This document shows positions 26,491-35,030 of a stretch of 64,000 nt of DNA, piece after piece. Each line of letters opens with the position of its first letter. Positions within the stretch are counted from its first letter, which is position 1. The notes under the pieces were generated by a model. That model worked only from the letters and a program-made list of their open reading frames with translations. It searched no databases and was not told the DNA's origin. The DNA lies in NCBI RefSeq assembly GCF_023806485.1, contig NZ_JAMSLR010000001.1, forward strand, positions 310,001 to 374,000, given 5' to 3'. The position numbers and the translations under genes were made by a program. The stretch comes from Thermalbibacter longus (GTDB lineage: Bacteria > Chloroflexota > Chloroflexia > Thermomicrobiales > Thermomicrobiaceae).

Positions 26491-27590
26491 CTCGATGCCT
26501 GCCCTCCATCACTCGTTCTGCAGTCGACGGTCCGGCACTTGGCCGGATAGGCAGAGCCTGGGGCGAGGGTCAGCTCGTGCACGAGATCGACGAGGTACCG
26601 CACGTTGTCGACTGGCGTTTCGGGGAGAACGCCATGGCCCAGGTTGAAGATGTGGCCAGGGCGGCCACCAGCTTGCTCCAGCACAGCTCGCGCCTGGCGC
26701 GCGATCTCGTCGCGCGGCGCGAAGAGCACTGCGGGGTCGAGGTTTCCCTGGATGGCCCGGTCCAAGCCGATCGTATCCCAGGCGTCGTCCAGCCGGACGC
26801 GCCAGTCCACCCCGATCACGTCGGCTCCGCTCTCCGCCAATTCTGCGAGGAAGCCCGCGGTGCCGGTGCTGAACAGGATGACGGGCACGCCGAGCGGTCG
26901 CAGCTCGTCGACGATCCGGCGAACCCAGGGGAGCACGCGCTCGCGGTAGTCGAGCGGGCTGAGCGCGCCGGCCCAGCTATCGAAGAGCTGCACCGCCTGC
27001 GCTCCGGCAGCGATCTGGGCGCGCAGGTAAGCCGTCGTCACGTCGGTGAGCAGATCCATCAGAGTCGCCCAGCTCTCGGGGGCTCCGTGCATCAGCCGCT
27101 TCGTCTCCAGGTACTGCCGCGAGCTACCGCCTTCGATCAGGTAGCTTGCGACCGTAAAGGGCGCGCCAGCGAAGCCGATCACCGGCACCTTTCCGCCCAG
27201 TTCCCGTCGCACCAGTCGAATCGCCTCATAGATCGCTGGCGCGATCTCCTCGGCCTCCGGCCGGCGCAGCCGTTCGATCGCTTCCGGAGCGCGAACCGGG
27301 TCGTGGATGACTGGCCCCTCTCCGGCTGCGAATTCGAGCCGCACGCCCATCGAGACGAGCGGCAGCAGGATATCGGCAAAGATGATCGCGGCGTCGACTC
27401 CGAGCCGGCAAACCGGCTGGAGCGTCACCTCGGCGACCAGCTCCGCTTGGCTGCAGATGTCGAGCAGCGAGGCACGCGCGCGGACGGCCCGGTACTCGGG
27501 AAGGTAGCGGCCTGCCTGGCGCATCAGCCAGATCGGCGTCGCGTCGACCGGCTTTCGCTGGCAGGCGAGCAGGAAGCGGGAATCTTCCAT
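26487..27590 (-). CDS. hemE: Uroporphyrinogen decarboxylase
   Basis: 367-residue TIM-barrel enzyme converting uroporphyrinogen III to coproporphyrinogen III. Signature PIWLMRQAGRYLPEY near residue 19 with the binding arginines, IIFADILLPL (catalytic Asp), GFAGAPFTVASYL, and the C-terminal FNLGHGVLPETP. First gene of the heme operon; it overlaps hemH by 4 bp. The C terminus extends about 20 residues past the usual end with a low-similarity tail. Confidence 0.95.
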   Translation of the reverse strand: MEDSRFLLACQRKPVDATPIWLMRQAGRYLPEYRAVRARASLLDICSQAELVAEVTLQPVCRLGVDAAIIFADILLPLVSMGVRLEFAAGEGPVIHDPVRAPEAIERLRRPEAEEIAPAIYEAIRLVRRELGGKVPVIGFAGAPFTVASYLIEGGSSRQYLETKRLMHGAPESWATLMDLLTDVTTAYLRAQIAAGAQAVQLFDSWAGALSPLDYRERVLPWVRRIVDELRPLGVPVILFSTGTAGFLAELAESGADVIGVDWRVRLDDAWDTIGLDRAIQGNLDPAVLFAPRDEIARQARAVLEQAGGRPGHIFNLGHGVLPETPVDNVRYLVDLVHELTLAPGSAYPAKCRTVDCRTSDGGQASR

Positions 27591-27821
27591 TGACCGTCAC
27601 CGTCCAGAGGTTATCATCCAAAAACCAGCGCCACTGCTCATGATCCGAGCGCCGGCTTCCGCGCAATTCTACCAGTGCGACGAGGCGGGGTCGTGCCGGG
27701 AAAACCGTGACAGCGCTCTCCTAGCTCAGAGGCGCCTGCATGGTGAGATTGGGTCGGAGCGGCATACTTTGGGGCAGTACTGGCTCTTGCGTCATGAGCG
27801 GACTGGGAGGTGAGCGACACG

Positions 27822-28376
27822 ATGGCAGTGCTGTCGAACGCCCGCGACATGCTGGAGCAGATGCGGAAGGTGCGGCAGATCCGCCAGTACCGGCCGGATC
27901 CGATCCCCGAGGATGTGATCACCGAGCTGTTGGAGGTTGCCCGCTGGACCGGGAGCTCGCGGAATACTCAGCCGTGGCATTTCATCGTGGTCGATGACCG
28001 GGAGACCTTGCGCCGGATCAGCCAACTCCGCCCACCGATCGCTTGGGTGGCCGAAGCGCCTCTCGGGATCGCGATCGTGCTCGACGGCGAGAGCGAGACG
28101 AGCGAGGCCTACGATGAGGGCCGGGTCACGGAACGCCTGCTGGTCGCGGCCAGGCTGCTCGGGCTCGGCGGCGGCGTTGCCTGGTACGGCGACGCCTCGC
28201 AGCAGGGTGAGGCGAAGCGCATCCTCGGCATCCCACAGGAGCGCACGGCACGCTCGATCGTGGCTATCGGCTACCCGCGCTCGGTGCGTGACCCTCGCCC
28301 GAATCCCGCTCGTGGCGGCCGCAAGCCGCTGGCCGAGCTCGTCAGCTACAACCGGTACGGCGCTCGCAGATCTTGA
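27822..28376 (+). CDS. Nitroreductase family FMN protein
   Basis: 184 residues. N-terminal FMN-binding region RQYRPDPIPEDVITELLEVARWTGSS with the phosphate-binding SSRNTQPWHF motif; C-terminal GYPRSVRDP. Such small nitroreductases use NAD(P)H and FMN to reduce nitro compounds, quinones or flavins; the substrate is unknown. ATG 27822 is chosen since GGGAGG lies 11 bases upstream; a GTG at 27810 directly abuts that site. It is divergent from the heme operon. Confidence 0.85.
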   Translation: MAVLSNARDMLEQMRKVRQIRQYRPDPIPEDVITELLEVARWTGSSRNTQPWHFIVVDDRETLRRISQLRPPIAWVAEAPLGIAIVLDGESETSEAYDEGRVTERLLVAARLLGLGGGVAWYGDASQQGEAKRILGIPQERTARSIVAIGYPRSVRDPRPNPARGGRKPLAELVSYNRYGARRS

Positions 28377-28407
28377 AGGGGACGGTTGACGGGAGCACGC
28401 CGCGCCA

Positions 28408-29163
28408 CTACGGGACATGGCGCGGGCTTGGCCCGGCTGCAGTGAAACTGCTCGTGCCGCCTGTGTGCAGCGCACTGGTCTTTGGACGGCGAAGCTGAAA
28501 GGCGAGGTAGAGCGCCGAAGCGAACGGCAAGCCGAAGGAACCTCCCAATAGGATCGCGATTCCCAGCAGTGATGCCCAGTTCGCGCGCTCGACCGTGGTT
28601 CGTGGATGCGATGGGGGTGTGGCGAGGACTGTGGGGGTTCCCACTGGCGGGGCAACGGACGGTTCGGCGCCCGGCGAGTACGTCACCGGCGTCGCGAGTT
28701 CGTAACTCTCCACGCGCGAATCAACGCGTATTGGGGTAACCCAGAGCACAACCAGGGCGAGACCTAGCAGCGGCAATGCGCTCGCGACCAGCTTGTCTCG
28801 CGTTTGCCAGGACTCGGAGAGCCAAACCAGCACCAGGCCGATCGGCCAGACGATCGCCGTCGCCACCACGGCGATGGTCTCGAAGAGGCCCGGTCGCCTT
28901 GCTGTCTCCGGCTCCGGCGCGGAGCCCACGATACCCAGCCGCTCGCGCGCTTCGCGGGCCAGCTCGTCCGGGGTGCCGAGCCGGTCGAGGATCGAGCGCA
29001 CCGTCGCCTCGTCCGGATCGGGCACGGCGGCGAGCGCATCGTGAATGTGGGTGCGGAGGTCGTCCAGAATCTCGCGCCGCTGCGCGGGTAGGAGGTCACT
29101 CAGCGCGTCAGCGACCTCGCGCAGGTAGCGCTCGACGAGGGGGCGAAGGGGATCGTCGCTCAC
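28408..29163 (-). CDS. HAAS-domain membrane protein paired with PadR
   Basis: 251 residues. The N terminus (about 1-75) is a HAAS/DUF1700-like helical domain: LVERYLREVADALSDLLPAQRREILDDLRTHI is its core. Then come two transmembrane helices (about 85-130), an extracytoplasmic Pro/Thr/Val loop and a third/fourth helix. HAAS proteins are typically encoded after PadR regulators and are thought to sense signals for them. GTG 29163 overlaps the PadR stop by 4 bp (GTGA), which decides the start over an upstream extension. Confidence 0.75.
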   Translation of the reverse strand: MSDDPLRPLVERYLREVADALSDLLPAQRREILDDLRTHIHDALAAVPDPDEATVRSILDRLGTPDELAREARERLGIVGSAPEPETARRPGLFETIAVVATAIVWPIGLVLVWLSESWQTRDKLVASALPLLGLALVVLWVTPIRVDSRVESYELATPVTYSPGAEPSVAPPVGTPTVLATPPSHPRTTVERANWASLLGIAILLGGSFGLPFASALYLAFQLRRPKTSALHTGGTSSFTAAGPSPRHVP

Positions 29164-29507
29164 TTGGTCTCTCCTTCCAGCGAGTCGAGCAACCCGTCGA
29201 CGGCCTGCCTGAAGGCGATCCACTGCTGGCGAAACGCTGCCAGCGCGGCCCTGCCGGCCGGGGTCAAGCGGTAGTACTTGCGCGGTGGCCCCGCGGGCGA
29301 TGTGCGCCACTCGGTTTCGACCAGTCCTTCACGACGAAGGCGGCTCAGCAGCGGGTAGATCGTGCCCTCCGACGTGAGGAGCGCGTCGACCCGCGAGAGC
29401 TCCTGCACCAGTTCGAAGCCGTAGTACTCGCGGCGGGCCAGCAAGGCCAGCACGCAGTACTCCAGCGCTCCTCGCCGCATCTGGGACATAAGAGCCGCCG
29501 TATCCAT
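29160..29507 (-). CDS. PadR family transcriptional regulator
   Basis: 115-residue winged-helix repressor with the PadR core: GALEYCVLALLARREYYGFELVQELS, the recognition helix region SEGTIYPLLSRLRREGLV and the wing ...SPAGPPRKYYRLTPAGR; a C-terminal dimerisation helix follows. Single-domain PadR-s2 type. ATG 29507 lies only 6 bases after a strong -10 (TATTAT), so the transcript appears leaderless. The palindrome in its own promoter spacer predicts autorepression of the PadR-HAAS operon. Confidence 0.88.
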   Translation of the reverse strand: MDTAALMSQMRRGALEYCVLALLARREYYGFELVQELSRVDALLTSEGTIYPLLSRLRREGLVETEWRTSPAGPPRKYYRLTPAGRAALAAFRQQWIAFRQAVDGLLDSLEGETK

Positions 29508-29513
29508 GCCTTC

Positions 29514-29542
29514 ATAATACCACAAGGTACCTTGTAACGCAA
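29514..29542 (-). promoter_or_regulatory. PadR-HAAS promoter with embedded operator
   Basis: On the minus strand TTGCGT (29542-29537) and TATTAT (29519-29514) are exactly 17 bp apart, and the spacer carries the perfect 14-bp palindrome ACAAGGTACCTTGT (29522-29535). The motif half AAGGTA recurs just outside at 29541-29546. Position and symmetry fit a PadR dimer occluding RNA polymerase. Confidence 0.75.
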
Positions 29543-29841
29543 GGTATCGATGGCTGGTTCATAAGGCTCTCCACGTCGCCAGGGCAATAGGTCAGAAGGC
29601 CCGGCCTGGCGGCCGGGATGCCCGCGGGCCGTGATCCCACACACCTGAGCAGGTTACCCTGCTGCTTGCCCTCGAGTAGGAGGCTCGAACTGGTAGCCGT
29701 TACCCAGCGGTGAGACTTGCCGAGCCGCACGCGGCCGCGTGGCCGGCTGAAAGTGGGCTCAACGGCGCCAGCCGGTATGCCCAGCCGCAGCGCACCGCGA
29801 CGGGCGCGTACAATCCTCGACGGGGCGATGGCTGTGCTACC
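29543..29841. other. Spacer between the PadR operon and the meta-cleavage operon
   Basis: About 300 bp; the minus-strand operon upstream ends at 29842. I see no gene and no clean terminator. Confidence 0.35.
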
Positions 29842-30651
29842 TTAGACGAAGCGGACCGTGAGCGGCGGCTGGCCGAACATCTCGACGACGAACAGATCGC
29901 CGGCCTGTGCCGGGATGGCGCGGGCGAGCGAGCCGGAGAGCACGATGTCGCCCGGCTCCAGCCGAACGCCGAACTCGCCCAGCTTGTTGGCCAGCCAGGC
30001 GACCGCGCGGGCCGGATGGCCGAGTGCTGCGGCGCCGATCCCCTCCACGGCGGGCCGCCCGTTGTGGTGGACCAGCATACCGATCGTCCGCAGGTCGGCC
30101 TCGCGGAGGCTTCGGTTCCAAGAGCCGACCACGAAGCCGCCGAAGGAGGCGTTGTCGGCGATGGTGTCCGCCAGCTTGATGCGCCAATCCTCGATCCGGC
30201 TGTCCACGATCTCGACCGCGAGCGCGACGGCCTCGGTGGCTGCCAGCACAGCCTGGAGCGTCACTCCGGGGCCGGCGAGCGGCCTGCCGATCAGAAAGGC
30301 CAGCTCGCCTTCGAGCCTGGGCTGGATGAAGAGCTGGGCGGGCACCTCGGCCCGGCCGCGTATGACCGGGAAGTAGCGCGAGGCCCAGAGATTGCCGTAG
30401 TCCGGCTCGAAGACTCCCATCTGCTCCTGCATGGCCCGGCTCGTCAGCCCGATCTTTCGGCCGACGGTGCGCTCGCCTCGGCGTGCGCGCATCTCGCTCC
30501 AGCGGGTCTGGATCGCGTACGCGTCGGCTGGGCTGAGCGGGCCGACGCTCTCGGTCAGTGGCGGGATCGTGGTCGCCGTCTCCCAGGCGTGGTCGAGCCG
30601 CTCGGCCAGCGCCTCGATGTCCGGGCCTGCAACGACGCGCTGCTCTGCCAT
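29842..30651 (-). CDS. 2-oxopent-4-enoate hydratase (2-hydroxypenta-2,4-dienoate hydratase)
   Basis: 269-residue fumarylacetoacetase-fold enzyme adding water to 2-hydroxypenta-2,4-dienoate to form 4-hydroxy-2-oxovalerate (MhpD/DmpE/XylJ group). Motifs: GRKIGLTSRAMQEQMGV, the metal-binding region EGELAFLIGRPL and VEIVDSRIEDW, and DNASFGGFVVG. It is the last gene of the catabolic operon and a paralogue of the decarboxylase immediately upstream, as is usual in meta pathways where the two form a complex. ATG 30651 follows GGGAGG-like sequence. Confidence 0.88.
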   Translation of the reverse strand: MAEQRVVAGPDIEALAERLDHAWETATTIPPLTESVGPLSPADAYAIQTRWSEMRARRGERTVGRKIGLTSRAMQEQMGVFEPDYGNLWASRYFPVIRGRAEVPAQLFIQPRLEGELAFLIGRPLAGPGVTLQAVLAATEAVALAVEIVDSRIEDWRIKLADTIADNASFGGFVVGSWNRSLREADLRTIGMLVHHNGRPAVEGIGAAALGHPARAVAWLANKLGEFGVRLEPGDIVLSGSLARAIPAQAGDLFVVEMFGQPPLTVRFV

Positions 30652-30666
30652 CGCTCTGTTCCCTCC

Positions 30667-31395
30667 TCACGCCTCGAGCCGGGCGAGCAAAACGCTGCCC
30701 TCGGGCCCGTGCACCTCGAGCACGCCCGGCCGGGCAGGGACCGCCGCGGCCGGCGCGCCGAGAAACACGACCTGGCCGGCCTGCAACCCCCCGGTGGCCT
30801 CGGCCAACCAGCACAGCCGCTCCTCCGGGTTGCCGAGCGTGCCGAGCGGTCCTTCCGCCAGCAGCTCGCCATCGAGATAGAGGCGGAGCTCGCCGTCGAG
30901 CTGCAGCGGCAGCGCGCGCTCGCCGAGGAGGAAGCCGCCCCCGGAGGCGTTGTCGGCCACCACCCCGGCGATGCTGAAACGGTAGTCTTTCCACACGCTG
31001 TCGAGAATGTCGATCGCGAGGAAGACCGCACCAGCAGCGAGCCGGCCAGCACCGGGGGTCGAGCCCGGTGGCAAGTCCTCGCGCAGGACGATCGCCAGCT
31101 CCGGTTCGATCCGGGGCTGCAAGAAGCGGCCGAGCTGTACCGGGCTCTCCAACAGCATGCCGGCTGTCACTCGCCCGAAGATCGGCTCGTCGATCCCCAT
31201 CTGCGCCTGCTTGGCGGGGCTGGTCAGGCCCAGCTTGTAGCCGCGCAGCGCCTGGCCCTCCAGCAGCGCCGCCTGCACGCGATAGGCGCCGTCCAGGTCG
31301 ACCCCGCCCGGCTCCTCGCTCGCGTCGAGCAGCCGGCCGGCCTGGCGAGCCGACCGGATCAGATCGAGCAGCGCTCGCTCAGCGCCGCTGAGCAT
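30667..31395 (-). CDS. 2-oxo-3-hexenedioate (4-oxalocrotonate) decarboxylase
   Basis: 242 residues of the same fold as the hydratase, assigned to the DmpH/XylI decarboxylase because of its position between the tautomerase and hydratase genes. Motifs: GYKLGLTSPAKQAQMGIDEPIFG, PRIEPELAIVLREDL, FLAIDILDSVWKDYRF and DNASGGGFLLGE. It would decarboxylate 2-oxohex-3-enedioate to 2-hydroxypenta-2,4-dienoate. ATG 31395 has GGGAGGGGAGGAC upstream and overlaps the 3' end of the tautomerase gene by 17 bp. Decarboxylase versus hydratase rests partly on context. Confidence 0.8.
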   Translation of the reverse strand: MLSGAERALLDLIRSARQAGRLLDASEEPGGVDLDGAYRVQAALLEGQALRGYKLGLTSPAKQAQMGIDEPIFGRVTAGMLLESPVQLGRFLQPRIEPELAIVLREDLPPGSTPGAGRLAAGAVFLAIDILDSVWKDYRFSIAGVVADNASGGGFLLGERALPLQLDGELRLYLDGELLAEGPLGTLGNPEERLCWLAEATGGLQAGQVVFLGAPAAAVPARPGVLEVHGPEGSVLLARLEA

Positions 31396-31594
31396 CGTCC
31401 TCCCCTCCCTCTCGCTCGGCCATGGTTCGTCCTCCACTGCCCCACTCGTCACGGCCCACCTCGTAGATGATCACCCGGATCTCCTCCGCTGGCCAGCCCA
31501 GGTGTCGAGCAGCAGATGCGGTGAGCCGCCGGATCAACTCTGCCTTCTGCCCAGTCGTGCGACCCTCGAGCATGGTGACCTTCAGGAGCAGCAT
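31379..31594 (-). CDS. 4-oxalocrotonate tautomerase homologue lacking Pro1
   Basis: 71 residues, slightly longer than the 62-residue classic enzyme because of an acidic C-terminal tail. The alignment with 4-OT needs no gap: LLEGRT-like MLEGRT, Arg11 (R of EGRT), RVIIYEV with Arg39, and EWGSGG with the position-50 aromatic are all present. The residue after the initiator Met, the catalytic Pro1 in active 4-OT, is Leu (codon CTG). No alternative start supplies a proline. It starts 2 bp after the hydrolase stop and lies in the right operon position for 2-hydroxymuconate tautomerisation. Confidence 0.8.
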   Translation of the reverse strand: MLLLKVTMLEGRTTGQKAELIRRLTASAARHLGWPAEEIRVIIYEVGRDEWGSGGRTMAEREGGEDDAQRR

Positions 31595-31596
31595 CT

Positions 31597-32463
31597 CTAC
31601 AGCTCCCCGGCGATGAAATCCGCGATAAGCCGGTTGAAGGCGTCGCGGTACTCGATCTGCGTCCAGTGGCTGCACTGCCCGAAGACGTGCAACTGCACGC
31701 GGGGGAGCCGCTGAAGTAGGTACAGGCTGGTGTCCAGGGGGATGATCTGGTCATCGCGGCCATGAACCAACAAGACACGCTGTTGGATGCTCGCAAGGGC
31801 GTCGTCGGGAACGACCAGCTCATCCAGGTGGCGCTGGCGCGGGGCCGGGAACATCGCGGCAAAGCTACGGCGAGCGTTCGGCTCCTGCGTCGATTCATAA
31901 CGCTGGCGGGCGATCGCCTCGAGGTCACCTCCCACGCGCTCGGGATCGTAGACGAACCAGCGGAAGATCTGGGTGAGGCGCTCGAGGGTCGGCTCGTCAT
32001 AGAAGCCCCAGGTGCCGTCGAGTCCCGGGGTGATCCGAAACGGCACGCCAATAGTTCCCATCAGTACGGCTGACCGCACGCGCTCGGGGTGACGCCAGAG
32101 GAGATGCAGCGCGATCGCCCCACCCATCGAGTTACCGACCACGTGCGCGCGCTCGATGCCGACCAAGTCGAGAAGCGCGATCAACTGCTCCAGCCAGGCT
32201 CGCATCCAGGCGCCCATGCCCTGGAGCGGCGGATCTGGATGCTCGCTCTGCCCGAAGCCCACCAGGTCCGGGGCTAGGCAGTCGAACCGTTGGCCCAGCG
32301 CCGGCAAGGCGAACTGCCAGTTGGCCCAGGCGCTCACGCCAGGCCCGGAGCCGTGGAGGAAGAGCACCGCCGGCTCTCGCCCGGCTCCAGCGCGATACAG
32401 GTACGTGCGGTACGGACCGGCTCGCAACGTCGTGCGCTCGACCGGCACGTTCGATGTATCCAT
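31597..32463 (-). CDS. Meta-cleavage product hydrolase (alpha/beta hydrolase)
   Basis: 288 residues. Family features of 2-hydroxymuconate-semialdehyde-type hydrolases (DmpD/TodF/XylF): oxyanion HGSGPGVSAWANW, nucleophile GNSMGG, catalytic Asp in VHGRDDQIIPLD and His in GQCSHWTQIE. It hydrolyses the ring-opened product to 2-hydroxypenta-2,4-dienoate plus formate or another acid. ATG 32463 begins at the conserved domain. It lies between the flavin reductase and the tautomerase in one minus-strand operon. Specificity for the semialdehyde or a ketone ring-fission product is unknown. Confidence 0.88.
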   Translation of the reverse strand: MDTSNVPVERTTLRAGPYRTYLYRAGAGREPAVLFLHGSGPGVSAWANWQFALPALGQRFDCLAPDLVGFGQSEHPDPPLQGMGAWMRAWLEQLIALLDLVGIERAHVVGNSMGGAIALHLLWRHPERVRSAVLMGTIGVPFRITPGLDGTWGFYDEPTLERLTQIFRWFVYDPERVGGDLEAIARQRYESTQEPNARRSFAAMFPAPRQRHLDELVVPDDALASIQQRVLLVHGRDDQIIPLDTSLYLLQRLPRVQLHVFGQCSHWTQIEYRDAFNRLIADFIAGEL

Positions 32464-32480
32464 GGCCGTCTCCTTCAGCC

Positions 32481-33050
32481 TCACCACCACCAGGCGCCGG
32501 AGTCGTGCAACTGTACCTCCAGGCACCGGTAGTTGCCGCCGTAGAACAGCAGCGGCGCGCCGTCTCGGCAGTCGAGATGCTCTACTTGCCCGATAAACAG
32601 CGTGTGGTCACCGGCCGGTACCGCTTGCACGATCCGGCAGACCAGATGAGCTACCGCCCCTTCGATCAGGGGCAGGCCATGTTGCCATTCGAAGCGGGGT
32701 TCCTCGCTCACCTGCGGGCGCCCGCCGAAATGCCGGGCCAGCAGCTCCTGGTTCTCGGCCAGAATGCTGACGCCGTAGCGGCCGGTCTCCTCCAGCAACC
32801 GGTGCATGCGCGCGCGGTGATCGACCGCCACGGTCACCAGGGGAGGATCGAGCGATACGGACATGAAGGCATTGGCGGTCATCCCGTGGACCGTCGCTCC
32901 GCTGACTGTCGTGATCACGGTGACGCCGGTGGCGAATCGGCCGAGCGTGCGGCGGAACTCGCGCGGGTCGATGCTGCTCGAGGTGTCCGGCGAAACGGCT
33001 GCCCTCGATTGAGCCGCGGCCGGCGTCTGCTGTCTGGCCCGAGGAGTCAT
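32481..33050 (-). CDS. Flavin reductase (HpaC-like)
   Basis: 189 residues. Flavin reductase-like domain: RRTLGRFATGVTVITTVSG, VHGMTANAFMSVSLDPPLV, GRYGVSILAENQELLARHFGG and CRIVQAVPAGDHTLFIGQV. It would supply reduced FAD/FMN by diffusion to the HpaB-type monooxygenases encoded at 36670 and 40943, making a two-component phenol hydroxylase. An about 25-residue Ser/Ala-rich N terminus precedes the domain. One reductase gene appears to serve two oxygenases. Confidence 0.88.
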   Translation of the reverse strand: MTPRARQQTPAAAQSRAAVSPDTSSSIDPREFRRTLGRFATGVTVITTVSGATVHGMTANAFMSVSLDPPLVTVAVDHRARMHRLLEETGRYGVSILAENQELLARHFGGRPQVSEEPRFEWQHGLPLIEGAVAHLVCRIVQAVPAGDHTLFIGQVEHLDCRDGAPLLFYGGNYRCLEVQLHDSGAWWW

Positions 33051-33096
33051 CGTGGTCTCCTCTCGCGCTCGCTCCCCGTGAGCGGATCGAGCAGGA

Positions 33097-34110
33097 TCAA
33101 GCTACTCGCTGCTTGGCCTGTGCCAGATCGACCGCAACGTCGAGGATCCAGTCTTCCTGCCCCGCCACGGCCTGGCGCCGGCCGAGCTCGACCAGCAGCT
33201 CCCGCGGGTCGAGCCCGAATTCGGCCGCGATGTGTCGAGCGTGCAGCAGGAACGTCGAGTAGACTCCGGCATAGCCGATAGTGATCGCGTCGCGATCGGG
33301 GATCGGCTGGTACGGCATGATGGGCGCGACGACGTACTCCGCAGCGTCCATCAGCGCAAAGACGTCGAGACCCGGGTTGATGCCGAGTCGGTCGAGCACG
33401 GCGGCGATCAGCTCAGTTGGAGCATTGCCGGCCCCGGCGCCCAGTCCCCGGAGGCAGCCATCGACCTGATCGGCTCCGGCTTCGATGGCGGCCAGCGTGT
33501 TGCCGATGGCCAGGCCGAGGTTGTTGTGCGCATGGAAGCCGACCTGGATCGAAAGCCGCTCCTTCAAGGCACGCACGCGTGCCCGGGCATCGTCGGGCAG
33601 CATCGCGCCGGCCGAGTCGACGATGTAGACGCAGTCGGCGCCGTACGACTCCATCAGCGCGGCCTGCTCGGCCAAAAACTCCGGTGGCCGCATATGGGCC
33701 ATCATCAGGAAGCCCACGGTCTCCAGGCCCAGCTCCTTGGCCAGACCGAAGTGCTGCTCGGAGATGTCGGCCTCGGTGCAGTGCGTGGCGATCCGGACCA
33801 CCTGGACACCGCGCTGGGCAGCCTCCCGTAGCTCCTGCCGGGTGCCGATGCCGGGGATGAGCAGGGCGGCGATCTTGGCACGGGTGGCGGATTGCCGCGC
33901 GGTCTCGATCAAATCCATCTCCGAGGTGCCGGAGAAACCGTACTGGATCGAGCTCCCCGCGAGCCCGTCACCGTGGGTCACCTCGATTACCGGGACGCCA
34001 GCGGCGTCCAGCGCCTGGACGATCTGCTGCACCTGCTCGCGGGTAAACTGGTGCTTCATCGCGTGCGAGCCATCGCGCAGGGTCGTATCGGTCACCCGTG
34101 GCGCTTTCAT
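33097..34110 (-). CDS. 4-hydroxy-2-oxovalerate aldolase
   Basis: 337-residue TIM-barrel enzyme (DmpG/MhpE/BphI) cleaving 4-hydroxy-2-oxovalerate into pyruvate and acetaldehyde. Motifs: the metal-binding [16 protein letters not shown] start, [34 protein letters not shown] (metal histidines) and [17 protein letters not shown]. Its start overlaps the acetaldehyde dehydrogenase stop by 4 bp, consistent with the known bifunctional complex that channels acetaldehyde between the two subunits. Confidence 0.94.
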   Translation of the reverse strand: MKAPRVTDTTLRDGSHAMKHQFTREQVQQIVQALDAAGVPVIEVTHGDGLAGSSIQYGFSGTSEMDLIETARQSATRAKIAALLIPGIGTRQELREAAQRGVQVVRIATHCTEADISEQHFGLAKELGLETVGFLMMAHMRPPEFLAEQAALMESYGADCVYIVDSAGAMLPDDARARVRALKERLSIQVGFHAHNNLGLAIGNTLAAIEAGADQVDGCLRGLGAGAGNAPTELIAAVLDRLGINPGLDVFALMDAAEYVVAPIMPYQPIPDRDAITIGYAGVYSTFLLHARHIAAEFGLDPRELLVELGRRQAVAGQEDWILDVAVDLAQAKQRVA

Positions 34111-35030
34111 GCCACCACCTCCTCGCGCACGCCGAGCAGGTGCCGGGCGAACAGCTCGCCGACCTGCCGCGCGGCCGCCGTCATAATGTCGAGGTTGCCG
34201 GAGTAGGGCGGGAGGAAGTCGCCGGCACCCGTCACCTCGAGCAGCATCGCGATGACGACCCGCTCGCCCCAGGGGGTCGAGCGCCGGTCGAAGACCGGTG
34301 CGCTCTTGAGCCGGTAACCGGGGACGTAGCGCTGCACATCGGCGACCATCTGCTCAACCGACGCGACGACGGCGTCCTTGTCGAAATCGCCCGCAGGGAT
34401 CACATAGATCGTGTTGCGCATCAAGATCGGGGGCTCGGCTGGGTTGAGGATGATGATCGCCTTCCCCTGCTGGGCGCCGCCGAGGGCTTCCAGGCCGCGG
34501 GCGGTGGTGAATGTGAACTCGTCTATGTTCTGGCGCGTGCCGGGCCCGGCTGATCTGCTGGCCACCGTGCTGACGATCTCGGCGTAGCGCACCGGAGTGA
34601 CCCGGCTAACCGCGTAGACCAGCGGGATCGTTGCCTGCCCGCCGCAGGTGATCAGGTTGACGTTGGGCTCGTCGAGGTGCTGGCCGAGATTGACCGGCGG
34701 GACTACATAGGGACCTCGGGCGGCCGGCGTGAGGTCCACCGCGATCTTGCCGGCCTCGCGCAGCAGCTTGGCATGACGCACATGCGCCTTGGCGCTGGTG
34801 GCGTCGAAGACGATCTTGATCTCCGGATCAGCGAGGACCGCTGCGATACCCTCGTGGCTGGCCGGAATGCCGAGCGAGCGGGCCCGGGCCAGTCCCTCTG
34901 ACTGGGGATCGATCCCGGCCACCAGCGCGAGCTCCATGTGGCCGGGATCGCGCAGGATCTTGTACATCAAGTCGGTGCCGATGTTGCCCGAGCCGAGAAT
35001 CGCGACTTTAACTCTATCCGACTCCGCCAT
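34107..35030 (-). CDS. Acetaldehyde dehydrogenase (acylating)
   Basis: 307 residues of the DmpF/MhpF/BphJ family: converts acetaldehyde, NAD+ and CoA to acetyl-CoA. NAD-binding [24 protein letters not shown], and the catalytic cysteine in [11 protein letters not shown]; later [17 protein letters not shown] 35030 has a strong GAGGAGGAA site, which places its first 64 bp inside the 3' end of the IclR gene. The next gene is its aldolase partner. Confidence 0.94.
   Translation of the reverse strand: MAESDRVKVAILGSGNIGTDLMYKILRDPGHMELALVAGIDPQSEGLARARSLGIPASHEGIAAVLADPEIKIVFDATSAKAHVRHAKLLREAGKIAVDLTPAARGPYVVPPVNLGQHLDEPNVNLITCGGQATIPLVYAVSRVTPVRYAEIVSTVASRSAGPGTRQNIDEFTFTTARGLEALGGAQQGKAIIILNPAEPPILMRNTIYVIPAGDFDKDAVVASVEQMVADVQRYVPGYRLKSAPVFDRRSTPWGERVVIAMLLEVTGAGDFLPPYSGNLDIMTAAARQVGELFARHLLGVREEVVA

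Noticed and set aside
29837-30994. A 385-codon minus-strand open frame overlapping the hydratase and decarboxylase genes
   Set aside because: Out of frame with two well-supported genes; arginine/proline/alanine-rich translation without homology.
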